Assembly (NCBI GenBank): GCA_024403715.1
Contig: JAKSRJ010000007.1
Span: forward strand, 1 to 64,000
Reading direction: 5' to 3'
From: Saccharofermentans sp.
GTDB taxonomy: Bacteria > Bacillota > Clostridia > Saccharofermentanales > Saccharofermentanaceae
Length of the DNA stretch: 64,000 nucleotides
Of the stretch, positions 1 to 8,827 are shown piece after piece. The number at the start of each line of letters is the position of its first letter. Within the stretch, counting starts at the first letter, position 1. The position numbers were made by a program, and so were the translations under genes. Below the pieces are notes generated by a model. It saw nothing but the letters and a program-made list of their open reading frames with translations. It was not told where the DNA came from and searched no databases.

Positions 1-3000
1 AGAGAACTCGTAAGAATTGTTATCTGTGTAATGCCACATGTCAGTTGTAAGCTCTCTTACGTAATAGCTTCCATATGGGAAGTTAACGGAAGATGTAGCC
101 TGACCTCTTGAGTTGCAGCTAATTACTTCAATAAGGCCATCCTTAGGAATAGAAGTACCATCTGGTGCATATATGTCTTCATTAGCATAGATTCCGAATG
201 TAACGCATCCAAAATCACCTACATACCAAGCGCCATTATTTGAACCATTTACCTGTCCTGGCATTAATGTCTTATATACACTAAGGCTTGGAGTAAATGG
301 AAGATCAATGCAGTCAGTGGCAGAGATTGTGTAAAGAGCAATGTCGCCTCTGTCTTCACCTACGATAATCTCATCGTAGCCAAGTGCATAATCAATAGGC
401 GCTTCAATCTCAACTACACGATATGCACCAAGGAAAAGGTTGCTTGAAATAGCATATCCATTCTCATCAGTAGTGATTGTCTCAATTAATTCGCCTGCTA
501 CGTGTCTTACAACGCCATCAGGAGTAACGATATCTTCTGCAGCGTATATAGCAAAAGTTGCATCTGAAAGAGTTCTTGTTTCCCATACAGGAACGTATCT
601 ACCATCGATTAATTCTACGGAAACAAACTGCTCACCAAGCTTAGTAAGCTCAATATTAAAGAGCTTAACGATATGGATTGTCTGATTATCGTCATTAATG
701 TCAGCGTGAATCTTTACGATTCGTTCGCCATACTTTAGTGTCTCGAAGCAAACAACATCGATTGGATTAGAACCATCAAACAAGAAATTAGTGTTGATAG
801 TAAAAGATACTTCAACAGTTCCATCTGATGTCTCTGGGATAAATACTGTTCTACCTGTTACTGGGTTACCATTCTCGTCTAAGATAGGCTCGCCTGTTTC
901 CTTGTTCATGAGAATACCTTCAAGAACGAATTCCTCACCTACGATAAGGTTCTCGTAAGTAACGATATCTGTAAGCTCTACAAAATCAGCTAATGGAGCA
1001 ACATTAGATCCAGTCTCAGTTACAAGAAGATTTGTCTGAATATCAACTTCAGCGTTATACATTGTTGTCTCATAAGAAGCAACTACAAAGTTAGGAGCAG
1101 TAGTATCTCTGTTCTCAACTTCAAAAGCGTAGCTATTAGGTGTAGCTGTTGGCTCACCATTAGCATCACAATAGAAGTATCCTTCAGGAAGTCCAGTCTC
1201 AACAATAATGTAGTGACCACTTCTTAATGGAGTAGTTACATAGTCAGTACCGTTAAACTCGACTCTAGCCTGAACCAAAGTATCGTTTACAAAAGATGAT
1301 GCAACTGGCTCATTTGCCTGATGGATACCATCTGCGTTTGTATCTTCGTATACTGTAAACTCTACGAAGTTAATAACCTCATTTGTATCACTATCAAGCT
1401 TATGGATTGTAAGTTGTGCTGTATAAGGTGCATCTTCTACAGTTACTTCTGCATAACCGTCTTCGACAGTTACTGGGATATGTCCCTCATAAAGGTAATA
1501 ACCAACAGGACAAGATGTCTCTACCAAGTACAATTCGCTTGGGAAGTTTCCATTAGGGAAAATCTCGAACAAATCAAACTCAACAATGCCATCTCTATTT
1601 GAATCAGTACCGCTACCAAGACGGTTATTGTTCAAATCATAAAGGTCAAAACTAAGTGTTCCCTGGTAGTTTGTAATAGGAAGTCCTGTCCACAAATCAG
1701 TCTTAAGAACTCTGATCATGCCAGACTTATTCTCTACAGTTACCATCTGCATAGGGTGATTGTTATATCCAACCTGTACATTAGTAAGATCAATTACTGT
1801 AGCAAAGTAAGTACCAGTTGAATCAGTAATTCTCTCCCAGCCTTCAGGTACAGCATAAGCACCAATGTTAGTTGCATACTCACGAAGCTGATATCTGCCT
1901 AATGGCAAGTGATTAATTGTATTAGCATTTGTGTATTCAAGGTCCTGCCATGAGCCTTCATAACCAGCTGCATTATGACCTGTAATTACAAACTGATGAA
2001 GAGTATAGTTCCAGCTTACTGAATATGTATCAGGAGCAGTTGCGCTAGTAGTAATTGAACCATTAGCAATATGGTTAGATGGAGTAGAGCCATTCATAGT
2101 CCAAAGCTGGAATGAAAGCTCTGATACGTCTCTTCCGTGCTGAATCTTAGTTACATCAAATGGAACAGTAGCCTCAGAGTTTGTTACCTGCATAGCACCA
2201 TAGCTGTTAAGGAAACCAACCTCAGGATTATATACAGAGTGATTAAGACCAGAGTCTCCATTACCTGTATAAGCAATAAGGACCTGAGCTCTAAATCTAA
2301 CATGGTAGTTACCCTGATCGTCTACATAAGATGGAAGTCTAGTCCAGCCATCGCAGTTCATACCTTCAATAGCAACTCTCTCAGAAGAAGAAAGACTGTT
2401 AAAAGAAGCAACAATCCAGTCTTCCTCTACTATATACATAGATTCTGGAAGACCAGTTACAGTATAAGCCCAGCCATTTGCATCCCAAGTGTTACCATCG
2501 TGCGCTGGATCTACTGAATACCAGTGGTCTCCATTCTCATCAACTCTATCGATAATACCTACCGGTGCCTGAACACCAAAGTGAGATGTATCGCTAAGAT
2601 GGCATAAGGACAATCTGTCGTTACCAAACCAGAATGAATTATCACCATTCATTCTAAAACGACGAGTAGATTCCATCTGAACAAATGGTGCGTTATAACC
2701 TTCCTGGTAAACGAAGATATTAACTGTGTCAATTAACTCACCAGCGATGTCCTCAAAATTCTTAAAGAATCTCATTGAACCGTAGTGATTAGTATCAACG
2801 CTATCAACGAAAGTAACAGAACCACCGTTACTTACTGATCCATCAGCAGCAACTACTACAATCTGATCAAGGTCAGGGATGTAACCAGAAGGAGCAGACT
2901 CCTCGTGGAATACGTATCTTGCATTTGGCTTAAGGCCAGTAATTGTAATCTGATCGTTTACATCGGCTGTAGTAAATCTTACTGTTGTTCCATCAAAGGA

Positions 3001-4119
3001 AGCGTTAACACCGCTACCTGCAGTATAAGTAATGCTGCCCATTGGATCTGGTACAGTATTATCAGTAGCGGCTGTAAATGTAATTACAGCACCCTGCAAG
3101 TTGTTACCATTAGCGCTTTCTGCCTTCTTATGGAATACGACTGATCCAACACGAACATTGTTATCTACCATATTTACTGAAGAACCAGTTCCCAAACTTG
3201 ATGTAACTCTGAAGTTCGAATCAACACTAACAGTTATGTCTTCTGCTAATGCATAACCACTTGGCGCACTCACTTCATGCAATCTATAAGTATTATTTGC
3301 TTTTAGTCCTTCAATCCTAACTGTAGAACCATTTGTAGTGAATTGATATCCATTAGTAATTCGAGTTACTTCGACATTAAAAGCTAATTCATTGACAGAC
3401 GCTTCTGTAGTACCAGTTATTTGAATAATAGCTCCACTAACTGGAGCTCCATTAGAGTCAGTTTTGTTAAAAGATATATTCGCAGAATTTCCACCCTCTG
3501 TAGGTACAAATTCTGTATTTACAAGCCTTTGATAAGAGTATGGGTTATTTGGTGTAAACAAGTAATACACGTGATTGCTACTTACAGCACGTCCAGCTCT
3601 AGCAGCGTCCGCTGCGAATTGACGCACCGCCATAGCCATACCACCGTTCACAATCTTACTTAGCCATGTTGTATCACCATTAACAACATATGATAAAACT
3701 GCATGTGCCATTCCCCAGTTACTATTTCTAATTGAACAACACCCAAATACAGCTTGTGAAACTGTTAGGTTTTCTAAGGGAGCCAAACATGAATAATTAC
3801 CACCGTTGAACATGTTAGTATTTGATATTGAATCAACTCTACCATATTGTCTGATTGGTGAACTCATATTCGGTGATACACAAATCCATTCAGTAGTATT
3901 TCCTACAACATATCCGTAAGTACTTGAGCCCATCGAACCACATACATTCGAAATAGAAGAATTAAGAGTATGTACACTACTAGTGCCTGAGCAAAAGGCA
4001 TTAGCATCTACGATTGTTGCTTCAACTTTTAGTACATTTATATTTGTAAACAAGGTAGTAATTACTAATATTAATATAACGAAGCAAGGACACACTTTCT
4101 TTAACAATATATCTCTCAT
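1..4119 (-). CDS. Large multidomain surface adhesin with Cna-B/SpaA-like domains and a TQ ester-bond domain (3' end outside window)
   Basis: The frame is open from ATG 4119 to the window edge (about 1373 residues, no stop), so the C-terminus and any LPXTG anchor are not visible. The start follows a GGAGGCAGG ribosome site. Residues 1-33 are a signal peptide. Residues 34-200 form a head with Cys in WICVSP and later a WGMAHAVLSY segment that resembles a Cys-Gln thioester domain, but His stands where Gln is expected. From about 200 on there are repeated SpaA/Cna-B-like prealbumin domains, each ending in motifs such as LHEVSAPSGY, FHEESAPSGY and IVETGLPEGY. Residues about 1041-1151 match the TQ ester-bond (VaFE) domain, with TDIVTYENL at its start and DDNQTIHI at its end. 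Such proteins are wall-anchored stalks stabilised by internal covalent cross-links. Binding target unknown. It follows the 175-aa gene by 11 bp. Confidence 0.85.
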   Translation of the reverse strand, partial: MRDILLKKVCPCFVILILVITTLFTNINVLKVEATIVDANAFCSGTSSVHTLNSSISNVCGSMGSSTYGYVVGNTTEWICVSPNMSSPIRQYGRVDSISNTNMFNGGNYSCLAPLENLTVSQAVFGCCSIRNSNWGMAHAVLSYVVNGDTTWLSKIVNGGMAMAVRQFAADAARAGRAVSSNHVYYLFTPNNPYSYQRLVNTEFVPTEGGNSANISFNKTDSNGAPVSGAIIQITGTTEASVNELAFNVEVTRITNGYQFTTNGSTVRIEGLKANNTYRLHEVSAPSGYALAEDITVSVDSNFRVTSSLGTGSSVNMVDNNVRVGSVVFHKKAESANGNNLQGAVITFTAATDNTVPDPMGSITYTAGSGVNASFDGTTVRFTTADVNDQITITGLKPNARYVFHEESAPSGYIPDLDQIVVVAADGSVSNGGSVTFVDSVDTNHYGSMRFFKNFEDIAGELIDTVNIFVYQEGYNAPFVQMESTRRFRMNGDNSFWFGNDRLSLCHLSDTSHFGVQAPVGIIDRVDENGDHWYSVDPAHDGNTWDANGWAYTVTGLPESMYIVEEDWIVASFNSLSSSERVAIEGMNCDGWTRLPSYVDDQGNYHVRFRAQVLIAYTGNGDSGLNHSVYNPEVGFLNSYGAMQVTNSEATVPFDVTKIQHGRDVSELSFQLWTMNGSTPSNHIANGSITTSATAPDTYSVSWNYTLHQFVITGHNAAGYEGSWQDLEYTNANTINHLPLGRYQLREYATNIGAYAVPEGWERITDSTGTYFATVIDLTNVQVGYNNHPMQMVTVENKSGMIRVLKTDLWTGLPITNYQGTLSFDLYDLNNNRLGSGTDSNRDGIVEFDLFEIFPNGNFPSELYLVETSCPVGYYLYEGHIPVTVEDGYAEVTVEDAPYTAQLTIHKLDSDTNEVINFVEFTVYEDTNADGIHQANEPVASSFVNDTLVQARVEFNGTDYVTTPLRSGHYIIVETGLPEGYFYCDANGEPTATPNSYAFEVENRDTTAPNFVVASYETTMYNAEVDIQTNLLVTETGSNVAPLADFVELTDIVTYENLIVGEEFVLEGILMNKETGEPILDENGNPVTGRTVFIPETSDGTVEVSFTINTNFLFDGSNPIDVVCFETLKYGERIVKIHADINDDNQTIHIVKLFNIELTKLGEQFVSVELIDGRYVPVWETRTLSDATFAIYAAEDIVTPDGVVRHVAGELIETITTDENGYAISSNLFLGAYRVVEIEAPIDYALGYDEIIVGEDRGDIALYTISATDCIDLPFTPSLSVYKTLMPGQVNGSNNGAWYVGDFGCVTFGIYANEDIYAPDGTSIPKDGLIEVISCNSRGQATSSVNFPYGSYYVRELTTDMWHYTDNNSYEFS

Positions 4120-4130
4120 ATCCTGCCTCC

Positions 4131-4658
4131 TTAACTTAATAAATCAATTACGGAAATATAAGTTGAATATTCTTCTGGAGATAAATTAGCCTCCCCACCA
4201 TATACAAACTCCACATACCCCCACAAACCAGTACCTTGCCAAACTGAGTCTTCTCGCCCCATACCTGCCATTGGTGTAGTAATAAAGCAAGTATCATCTT
4301 CTAAGTAGAAAGAAATAGTATCGTCATCGTTATATATGATTGACGGAATCCACCAACCGTCTAATTCATATCCATTTACATCATATGGTATTTGACACTC
4401 GTTCTCATCGATAGTTGAAAACTCATCTATAACTAAATCATCAATTGACATCTGTTCATATTCGATTTCAAGATTTTCATCAATCTCTAGCTCTTCAACG
4501 TTATCTATTTGTTCTGAATCATAATTTGATTCTTCTTCAAATATCTCCGTCTCAAATGCTTCACCAGCAATATCGGCATTAGCAATTGTTGTTAATCCCA
4601 TCAATATTCCAATAGTTGCAATAGTTGCAATCACTGCAAATAATCTTCTATTTTTCAT
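4131..4658 (-). CDS. Small exported acidic protein of unknown function
   Basis: 175 residues. The first 29 are a typical signal peptide (basic MKNRR, hydrophobic core, A-N-A cleavage site). The mature protein begins with a linker of about 60 residues very rich in Glu and Asp, followed by a compact Trp/Tyr/Gly-rich region (VNGYELDGWWIP, VWQGTGLWGYVEFVYGG) with two Cys. I do not recognise the family. Its stop is 11 bp before the start of the giant adhesin, and the adhesin ribosome site touches this stop, so the two are almost certainly co-transcribed. It could be an accessory or ligand of the adhesin, but that is inference from position only. The start has a GGAAGGG ribosome site. Confidence 0.75.
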   Translation of the reverse strand: MKNRRLFAVIATIATIGILMGLTTIANADIAGEAFETEIFEEESNYDSEQIDNVEELEIDENLEIEYEQMSIDDLVIDEFSTIDENECQIPYDVNGYELDGWWIPSIIYNDDDTISFYLEDDTCFITTPMAGMGREDSVWQGTGLWGYVEFVYGGEANLSPEEYSTYISVIDLLS

Positions 4659-4704
4659 AGTTTATCCCTTCCATTATTTCCTTATACAAACGTTTAATAG
4701 ACAA

Positions 4705-4730
4705 ATAAAAAGAAACCTAACTTGGTTTCT
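4705..4730 (-). terminator. Intrinsic terminator after the CAP-like lipoprotein gene
   Basis: On the minus strand GAAACC and GGTTTC pair across a 6-nt loop (4712-4717 with 4724-4729) and are followed by a T-rich run. The stem is short but the T tract is good. It separates the DUF5688/CAP lipoprotein pair from the 175-aa protein/adhesin pair. Confidence 0.6.
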
Positions 4731-4739
4731 TCTTTCTAA

Positions 4740-5483
4740 TTATTCAATATAAAAAACAACCGTCGCACAGTTATCCGTCGAATACCATTCATACCCATTC
4801 CATTGACATAAAACAAACCTTATACTCGAAATACTACCCCAATGGAATATATCCGATTCACGCTCTCCATTAAAATACGCAAAATGAGTTGGGGACTGCA
4901 CAAAATTCTCATAATCCCCACCGGTATGAATACACGAGTGGTCTTCATTAGCTCCATGAGCACTTTGTCCATTATGCCAGCGACAAGCTGCAATAATTGA
5001 ATAAGACATAGCATCAGAATTATCATAAATCGACAACTGACTTAATCCGTGCTGTAATCGGTAATTATTTATGGATTCACAAATACTAGTTGGCAAATAA
5101 TATCCGTATACTGTTCCAAAACCGTCTACTTCATAAGAATTAACTAAGTTACCATTATGAGCAACTGAAAAATTAGGCTCATCATTATATACAAGCGTTT
5201 CTGAAGCAAATGAACTTTCTATAGTTGATACTACAGGTTCAGAATAAATAACTACTTCATCATTAACTAATTCTTCAACTAAGTCAGATGTTTCAATTGT
5301 AGGTGAATCGGCAAGAAATGTATGAATTATCATTTCAGAAGTCTCACATGCTTCTTCAATTTGGCTACTTTCAACTAATTCAATCACTTCAGTTTCACAA
5401 CCAATCGAACTATCAACTTCACTACTACAAGCACAGAAATTTAATAGTAAATATAAGGCAATAAAATATAACGTATACTTCAT
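4740..5483 (-). CDS. Putative CAP-superfamily lipoprotein
   Basis: 247 residues. Residues 1-18 are a lipoprotein signal ending in FCAC, so Cys19 is the likely lipidated residue. Residues 20-110 are a low-complexity Glu/Ser/Val linker. The C-terminal 135 residues contain INNYRLQHGLSQL, then AACRWHNGQSAHG, then SPTHFAYF, which resemble in order the CAP/SCP fold (helix with an NxxR motif, H-containing strand, SPxH segment). The match is weak and the classic GEN motif is replaced by YENF, so treat the domain as tentative. The start codon overlaps the stop of the upstream DUF5688 gene (TAATG), indicating translational coupling. A terminator follows it. Confidence 0.6.
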   Translation of the reverse strand: MKYTLYFIALYLLLNFCACSSEVDSSIGCETEVIELVESSQIEEACETSEMIIHTFLADSPTIETSDLVEELVNDEVVIYSEPVVSTIESSFASETLVYNDEPNFSVAHNGNLVNSYEVDGFGTVYGYYLPTSICESINNYRLQHGLSQLSIYDNSDAMSYSIIAACRWHNGQSAHGANEDHSCIHTGGDYENFVQSPTHFAYFNGERESDIFHWGSISSIRFVLCQWNGYEWYSTDNCATVVFYIE

Positions 5484-6451
5484 TATTCCGCCTCATAATC
5501 GCCTGAATCATCTTTATCAATAATGACCAACTGATTCACATCTTTTGAAAAATAATATATGTTATTAGATAGAAATTCATAATCTGAATCAAAGTGTTCA
5601 ACATTAACATCACGGTGAACCTTCAAAAGCTTTGAAGTAGATGCATTCGCATCAGATATAACTAACAACTCATTTACACTAACAGGAATGATATAGAAGC
5701 CGCTATTAATCTTTTCAACTAATTTCGATAAGTAATCTTTATATAACAATGCTGTCGATGCTCTGAATTGATGTTTATTAGTTATAATCAAAGATTTTTT
5801 GTCATCTTTGATACTTTCTATAATGCTCTTTATTGTTTTGCTATCAACACCCTCTCTCTTCATCATGTCCCTGATAACCTTATCGAAAGAAATCGTTTTG
5901 TAGCCTAGAAGCTTTTTTGTCTTTTTGATAGCAATTTCATATAAACCTTCTTCATCTAGACCAACAGCTTTCATAAGTTCATTGTCAATTACACCACAAT
6001 ACACACCTGTATCATCAATGCGTACAACCCATCTATAAATGATAGTCACATCAAGAAAAGACCGCTGAGGATAATTGGTATAGTATTTTTTAGCGTAAGT
6101 ACTACTTACTAATTCAGCAATTACATTACTTTTTAAATGCTCAAGATTACAACAATCAGTCATTGATTCTCGATTAGAATACGCACATTGCATAGAATAG
6201 GCTACACTAGATAGTTCCCTATCCATATCCCCATCATTAATATATGAACTGTAGATTTCATCATAATACAGTGTTGGCAAACACTTATTTAAATTCTTAT
6301 CCTCCTCTTTTGAAACAAAAACGAAAGCATCACGTTCGACCCCTCGTTTAATTACATGATGAGACCGCACATAATAATCCTTGTACCCAGCGCCCATAAA
6401 ACTTGGGAATCTCTCATTAAACTCTTCTTTAAATTGATCATAAGAAAGCAT
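5483..6451 (-). CDS. DUF5688 family protein
   Basis: 322 residues from the ATG at 6451, which sits after a perfect AAAGGAGG ribosome site. An in-frame ATG at 6478 lacks one and lies beside a terminator hairpin. The order of features fits DUF5688 proteins common in Clostridia: an N-terminal helical start (LSYDQFKEEFNERF), a central region with LDVTIIYRWVV, and a C-terminal ASTALLYKDYL block followed by PVSVNELLVI and a Ser/Asp-rich end. No signal peptide or membrane segment is present, so it is cytosolic. The role is unknown; members often occur in many paralogous copies. The stop overlaps the start of the CAP-like lipoprotein. Confidence 0.75.
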   Translation of the reverse strand: MLSYDQFKEEFNERFPSFMGAGYKDYYVRSHHVIKRGVERDAFVFVSKEEDKNLNKCLPTLYYDEIYSSYINDGDMDRELSSVAYSMQCAYSNRESMTDCCNLEHLKSNVIAELVSSTYAKKYYTNYPQRSFLDVTIIYRWVVRIDDTGVYCGVIDNELMKAVGLDEEGLYEIAIKKTKKLLGYKTISFDKVIRDMMKREGVDSKTIKSIIESIKDDKKSLIITNKHQFRASTALLYKDYLSKLVEKINSGFYIIPVSVNELLVISDANASTSKLLKVHRDVNVEHFDSDYEFLSNNIYYFSKDVNQLVIIDKDDSGDYEAE

Positions 6452-6480
6452 ACCTTTCTCCTCCTTTATTCCATGCATGC

Positions 6481-6510
6481 AAAAACGCCACGATTTCTCG
6501 TGGCGTTTTC
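6481..6510 (-). terminator. Strong intrinsic terminator hairpin, probably bidirectional
   Basis: ACGCCACGA (6485-6493) pairs perfectly with TCGTGGCGT (6498-6506) around a 4-nt loop, with an A run on one side and a T run on the other. It ends the thiN-containing operon. The next gene's ribosome site begins only about 20 nt further on, leaving no room for a separate promoter between them. Confidence 0.85.
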
Positions 6511-6598
6511 TACATTGCTATAGATTTATACTAAACTCAGATTAGTTCTTTTGCAACGTCTAAAATGTTCCGTTTTAATATCCCATTATTAGTACCAT

Positions 6599-7249
6599 TT
6601 ATTCTTCTCTAACAACAAAAACTCCCATTTCGCCGGACTTTGAAGATATTTTAAAAGAATTACCACTTTGTCCCAACCTATTACTCAAAGTAAAAGATGA
6701 ACCAGGATATATCTCAACATCTTCGAGTGAATAATATAAACCTAGAGTCATAACACCTGTAACAATAGTAGTTGGCATCATAGATACATATACATTTTCA
6801 GGATTAGAAATCCCTTCAATAACTAAAGAATCCTCACCACACATTGGAAAGAAGTAATTAGTACCATCTGTTGCGCAAATCTTATAACCTTCACTATGAA
6901 GCTTAATAACAAGCATAAGATTACACATAACATGGTCTGGTCTGCCAGATAAAGAACATATCAATACTATTTCGCTGGATTTAGGTACAGATCTTAAACA
7001 AATCTCCGTATCCGACATATCTTTCTCAGGAGGAAACAACTCAAATGGAACTTGTCTTTTACGTAGTTCAAGCAAAGTACTATCACTTATTGAATCAAGA
7101 TCCCCCATTACTTTATTGGGTATGATATTAGACTTAAGTGCAATTTGAGCACCACTATCGGCAGCTAAGAAATAATCACAAGATTGAACAATGGAAGAAA
7201 CCGAGTTACAATCAACGCCCGGTCCACCAGCGAAGACAGCAGTCTTCAT
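6599..7249 (-). CDS. thiN: Thiamine pyrophosphokinase
   Basis: 216 residues, normal for the family. Transfers pyrophosphate from ATP to thiamine to give the cofactor TPP. Visible motifs: AADSGA near residue 30, GDLDS at 49-53, the EKDMSDTE acidic segment at 75-82 and SGRPDH at 101-106, all part of the TPK catalytic site. The C-terminal beta-sandwich (thiamine-binding domain) follows with YPGSSFTLSNR. It starts on the last base of the rpe stop codon (TAATG), so it is translationally coupled. It is the last gene of the polC-prkC operon, its usual place in Bacillota, and is followed by the hairpin at 6481-6510. Confidence 0.93.
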   Translation of the reverse strand: MKTAVFAGGPGVDCNSVSSIVQSCDYFLAADSGAQIALKSNIIPNKVMGDLDSISDSTLLELRKRQVPFELFPPEKDMSDTEICLRSVPKSSEIVLICSLSGRPDHVMCNLMLVIKLHSEGYKICATDGTNYFFPMCGEDSLVIEGISNPENVYVSMMPTTIVTGVMTLGLYYSLEDVEIYPGSSFTLSNRLGQSGNSFKISSKSGEMGVFVVREE

Positions 7250-7917
7250 TAATCTTCTCCTAAAACTGCATACAAATTCTTTGCAGCAAATCCTGGGTCT
7301 GCCTTACCAAACACAGCACTACCAGCAACAATTAAATTAGCACCAGAATTAGAAGCTTCGACTATAGTTCTCTCATTGATTCCACCATCCACAGAGAGAA
7401 TAGCTTCAGAACCATAAAAATCGAGCTTTTCGCGATATGACTTTAATCTACTTGATGCTTCATGCATATAAGTCTGACCACCAAAGCCAGGTATTACAGA
7501 CATGACCAATATCAAATCAACAGCATCTTTATATAAAAAAGGATATAAAGCTTCTTCTGGTGTATTAGGATGAATAGATATTCCCGCTTTTTTACCACAA
7601 GCACGAATTTTCTCAATCAAAGACTTAGGATCATCAGTACACTCTACGTGAAAAGTAATATAATCAGAACCAGCTTCTGCAAAAGACTCGATATACTCTT
7701 CTGGATTTGAAATCATAAGATGAGTATCAAATATGAGATTGCTATGCTTACGAATTGCCTTAATTACAGGGATTCCAAAGGAAACATTGGGTACAAAATG
7801 GCCATCCATTACATCTAAATGCAAGTACTTACAATAAGGTGTTACAGACTCAACATCCCTCATTACATATCCAAAGTCAGCTGCCAATAAAGATGGCGAG
7901 ATCTCCACTCTTCTCAC
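7249..7917 (-). CDS. rpe: Ribulose-phosphate 3-epimerase
   Basis: 222 residues, full length. Interconverts ribulose 5-phosphate and xylulose 5-phosphate in the pentose phosphate pathway. TIM-barrel signatures are present: SPSLLAADFG near residue 7, the metal-binding HLDVMDGHFVPN at 33-44, THLM near 66, and the phosphate-binding loops VDGGI and VAGSAVF near the end. The start is GTG at 7917, overlapping the rsgA stop (GTGA), with GGGAGGC as ribosome site. The rsgA-rpe-thiN order is the standard Bacillota arrangement. Confidence 0.95.
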   Translation of the reverse strand: MRRVEISPSLLAADFGYVMRDVESVTPYCKYLHLDVMDGHFVPNVSFGIPVIKAIRKHSNLIFDTHLMISNPEEYIESFAEAGSDYITFHVECTDDPKSLIEKIRACGKKAGISIHPNTPEEALYPFLYKDAVDLILVMSVIPGFGGQTYMHEASSRLKSYREKLDFYGSEAILSVDGGINERTIVEASNSGANLIVAGSAVFGKADPGFAAKNLYAVLGED

Positions 7918-8819
7918 TTATAGCCTCCCGCAGAATTAGGTCTTCTGCTGTAAAGATATTCATAAAACTCACGGTAACGTGCGTATCTACCTTCATCAAT
8001 AGCATCGCCAATTTGACTTGTAACATTACACTCAATTTCAGCTATATGTCGACAGTCCGCGAATTTACAACCAACAGATTCCCTTTTCATCTCAGGATAT
8101 CCACCAGCCACATCTGTATATTCTACACCAACTTCAAAAAGATTTAACGAAGTAAATCCTGGAGTATCTGTGATAAAGCCACCCTGATACTCAAATAGTT
8201 CAACATGACGAGTAGTATGCTTACCGCGCTTAAGTCTATCAGAAATATCTCCAACAAGCATCTCATCGCTTCCTAAAAGCTTATTGCAGAAGGTGCTCTT
8301 ACCAACACCTGACGGACCCGCCAAAGCTGTTATCTTCCCCTCAATCTTTCCTTCAATAATAGATGAAGGTACCTCATCCTCTTTAGTAGAAGAATAACAT
8401 TCTATTCCTGCATCTCTATATACTTTAACTAATTTTGAATTATATTCAGGATTTAAATCTGACTTTGAGAAAACCACTATTGGTTTAATATCAAGTTTAT
8501 TGCAAATAATAAGCATTTTATCAAGTAGCTTAAGATCCGGAACAGGATCACTACAAGAAAAAACAAGAATAAGATTATCTATGTTAGCTAGTGGAGGTCT
8601 AACAAGAGAATTCTTACGAGGTAGAATCTTCTCTAATACAAATGGGACATCAGGATCACCAGATGGACCTATAATCACCTTATCTCCAGCTAGTGGAGTT
8701 TTCTTAGAGTGTCTGAAGTTCCCCCTAATCTGACAAAGATTAATTGTTCCATCATTAGAGCGGACGGTATAAATACCGCCCACTCCTTTAATAATTACAC
8801 CTTGATTATCTTCCTTCAT
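7914..8819 (-). CDS. rsgA: Ribosome small subunit GTPase RsgA
   Basis: 301 residues. Circularly permuted GTPase that checks late maturation of the 30S subunit. N-terminal OB fold (about 1-68), then the permuted GTPase with FSKSDLN (G4) before the P-loop GPSGVGKS at 168-175 and DTPGF (G3). The zinc-binding tail has CKFADCRHIAEIEC. It starts 9 bp after the prkC stop and overlaps rpe by 4 bp. In several Bacillota the PASTA kinase next door phosphorylates RsgA, consistent with their joint operon. Confidence 0.95.
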   Translation of the reverse strand: MKEDNQGVIIKGVGGIYTVRSNDGTINLCQIRGNFRHSKKTPLAGDKVIIGPSGDPDVPFVLEKILPRKNSLVRPPLANIDNLILVFSCSDPVPDLKLLDKMLIICNKLDIKPIVVFSKSDLNPEYNSKLVKVYRDAGIECYSSTKEDEVPSSIIEGKIEGKITALAGPSGVGKSTFCNKLLGSDEMLVGDISDRLKRGKHTTRHVELFEYQGGFITDTPGFTSLNLFEVGVEYTDVAGGYPEMKRESVGCKFADCRHIAEIECNVTSQIGDAIDEGRYARYREFYEYLYSRRPNSAGGYK

Positions 8820-8827
8820 ATCAGCTA

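Noticed and set aside
440..3663. Several plus-strand open frames of 70-126 codons over the left end
   Set aside because: They are antisense shadows of the continuous minus-strand adhesin frame, which has a signal peptide, recognisable domains and a ribosome site.
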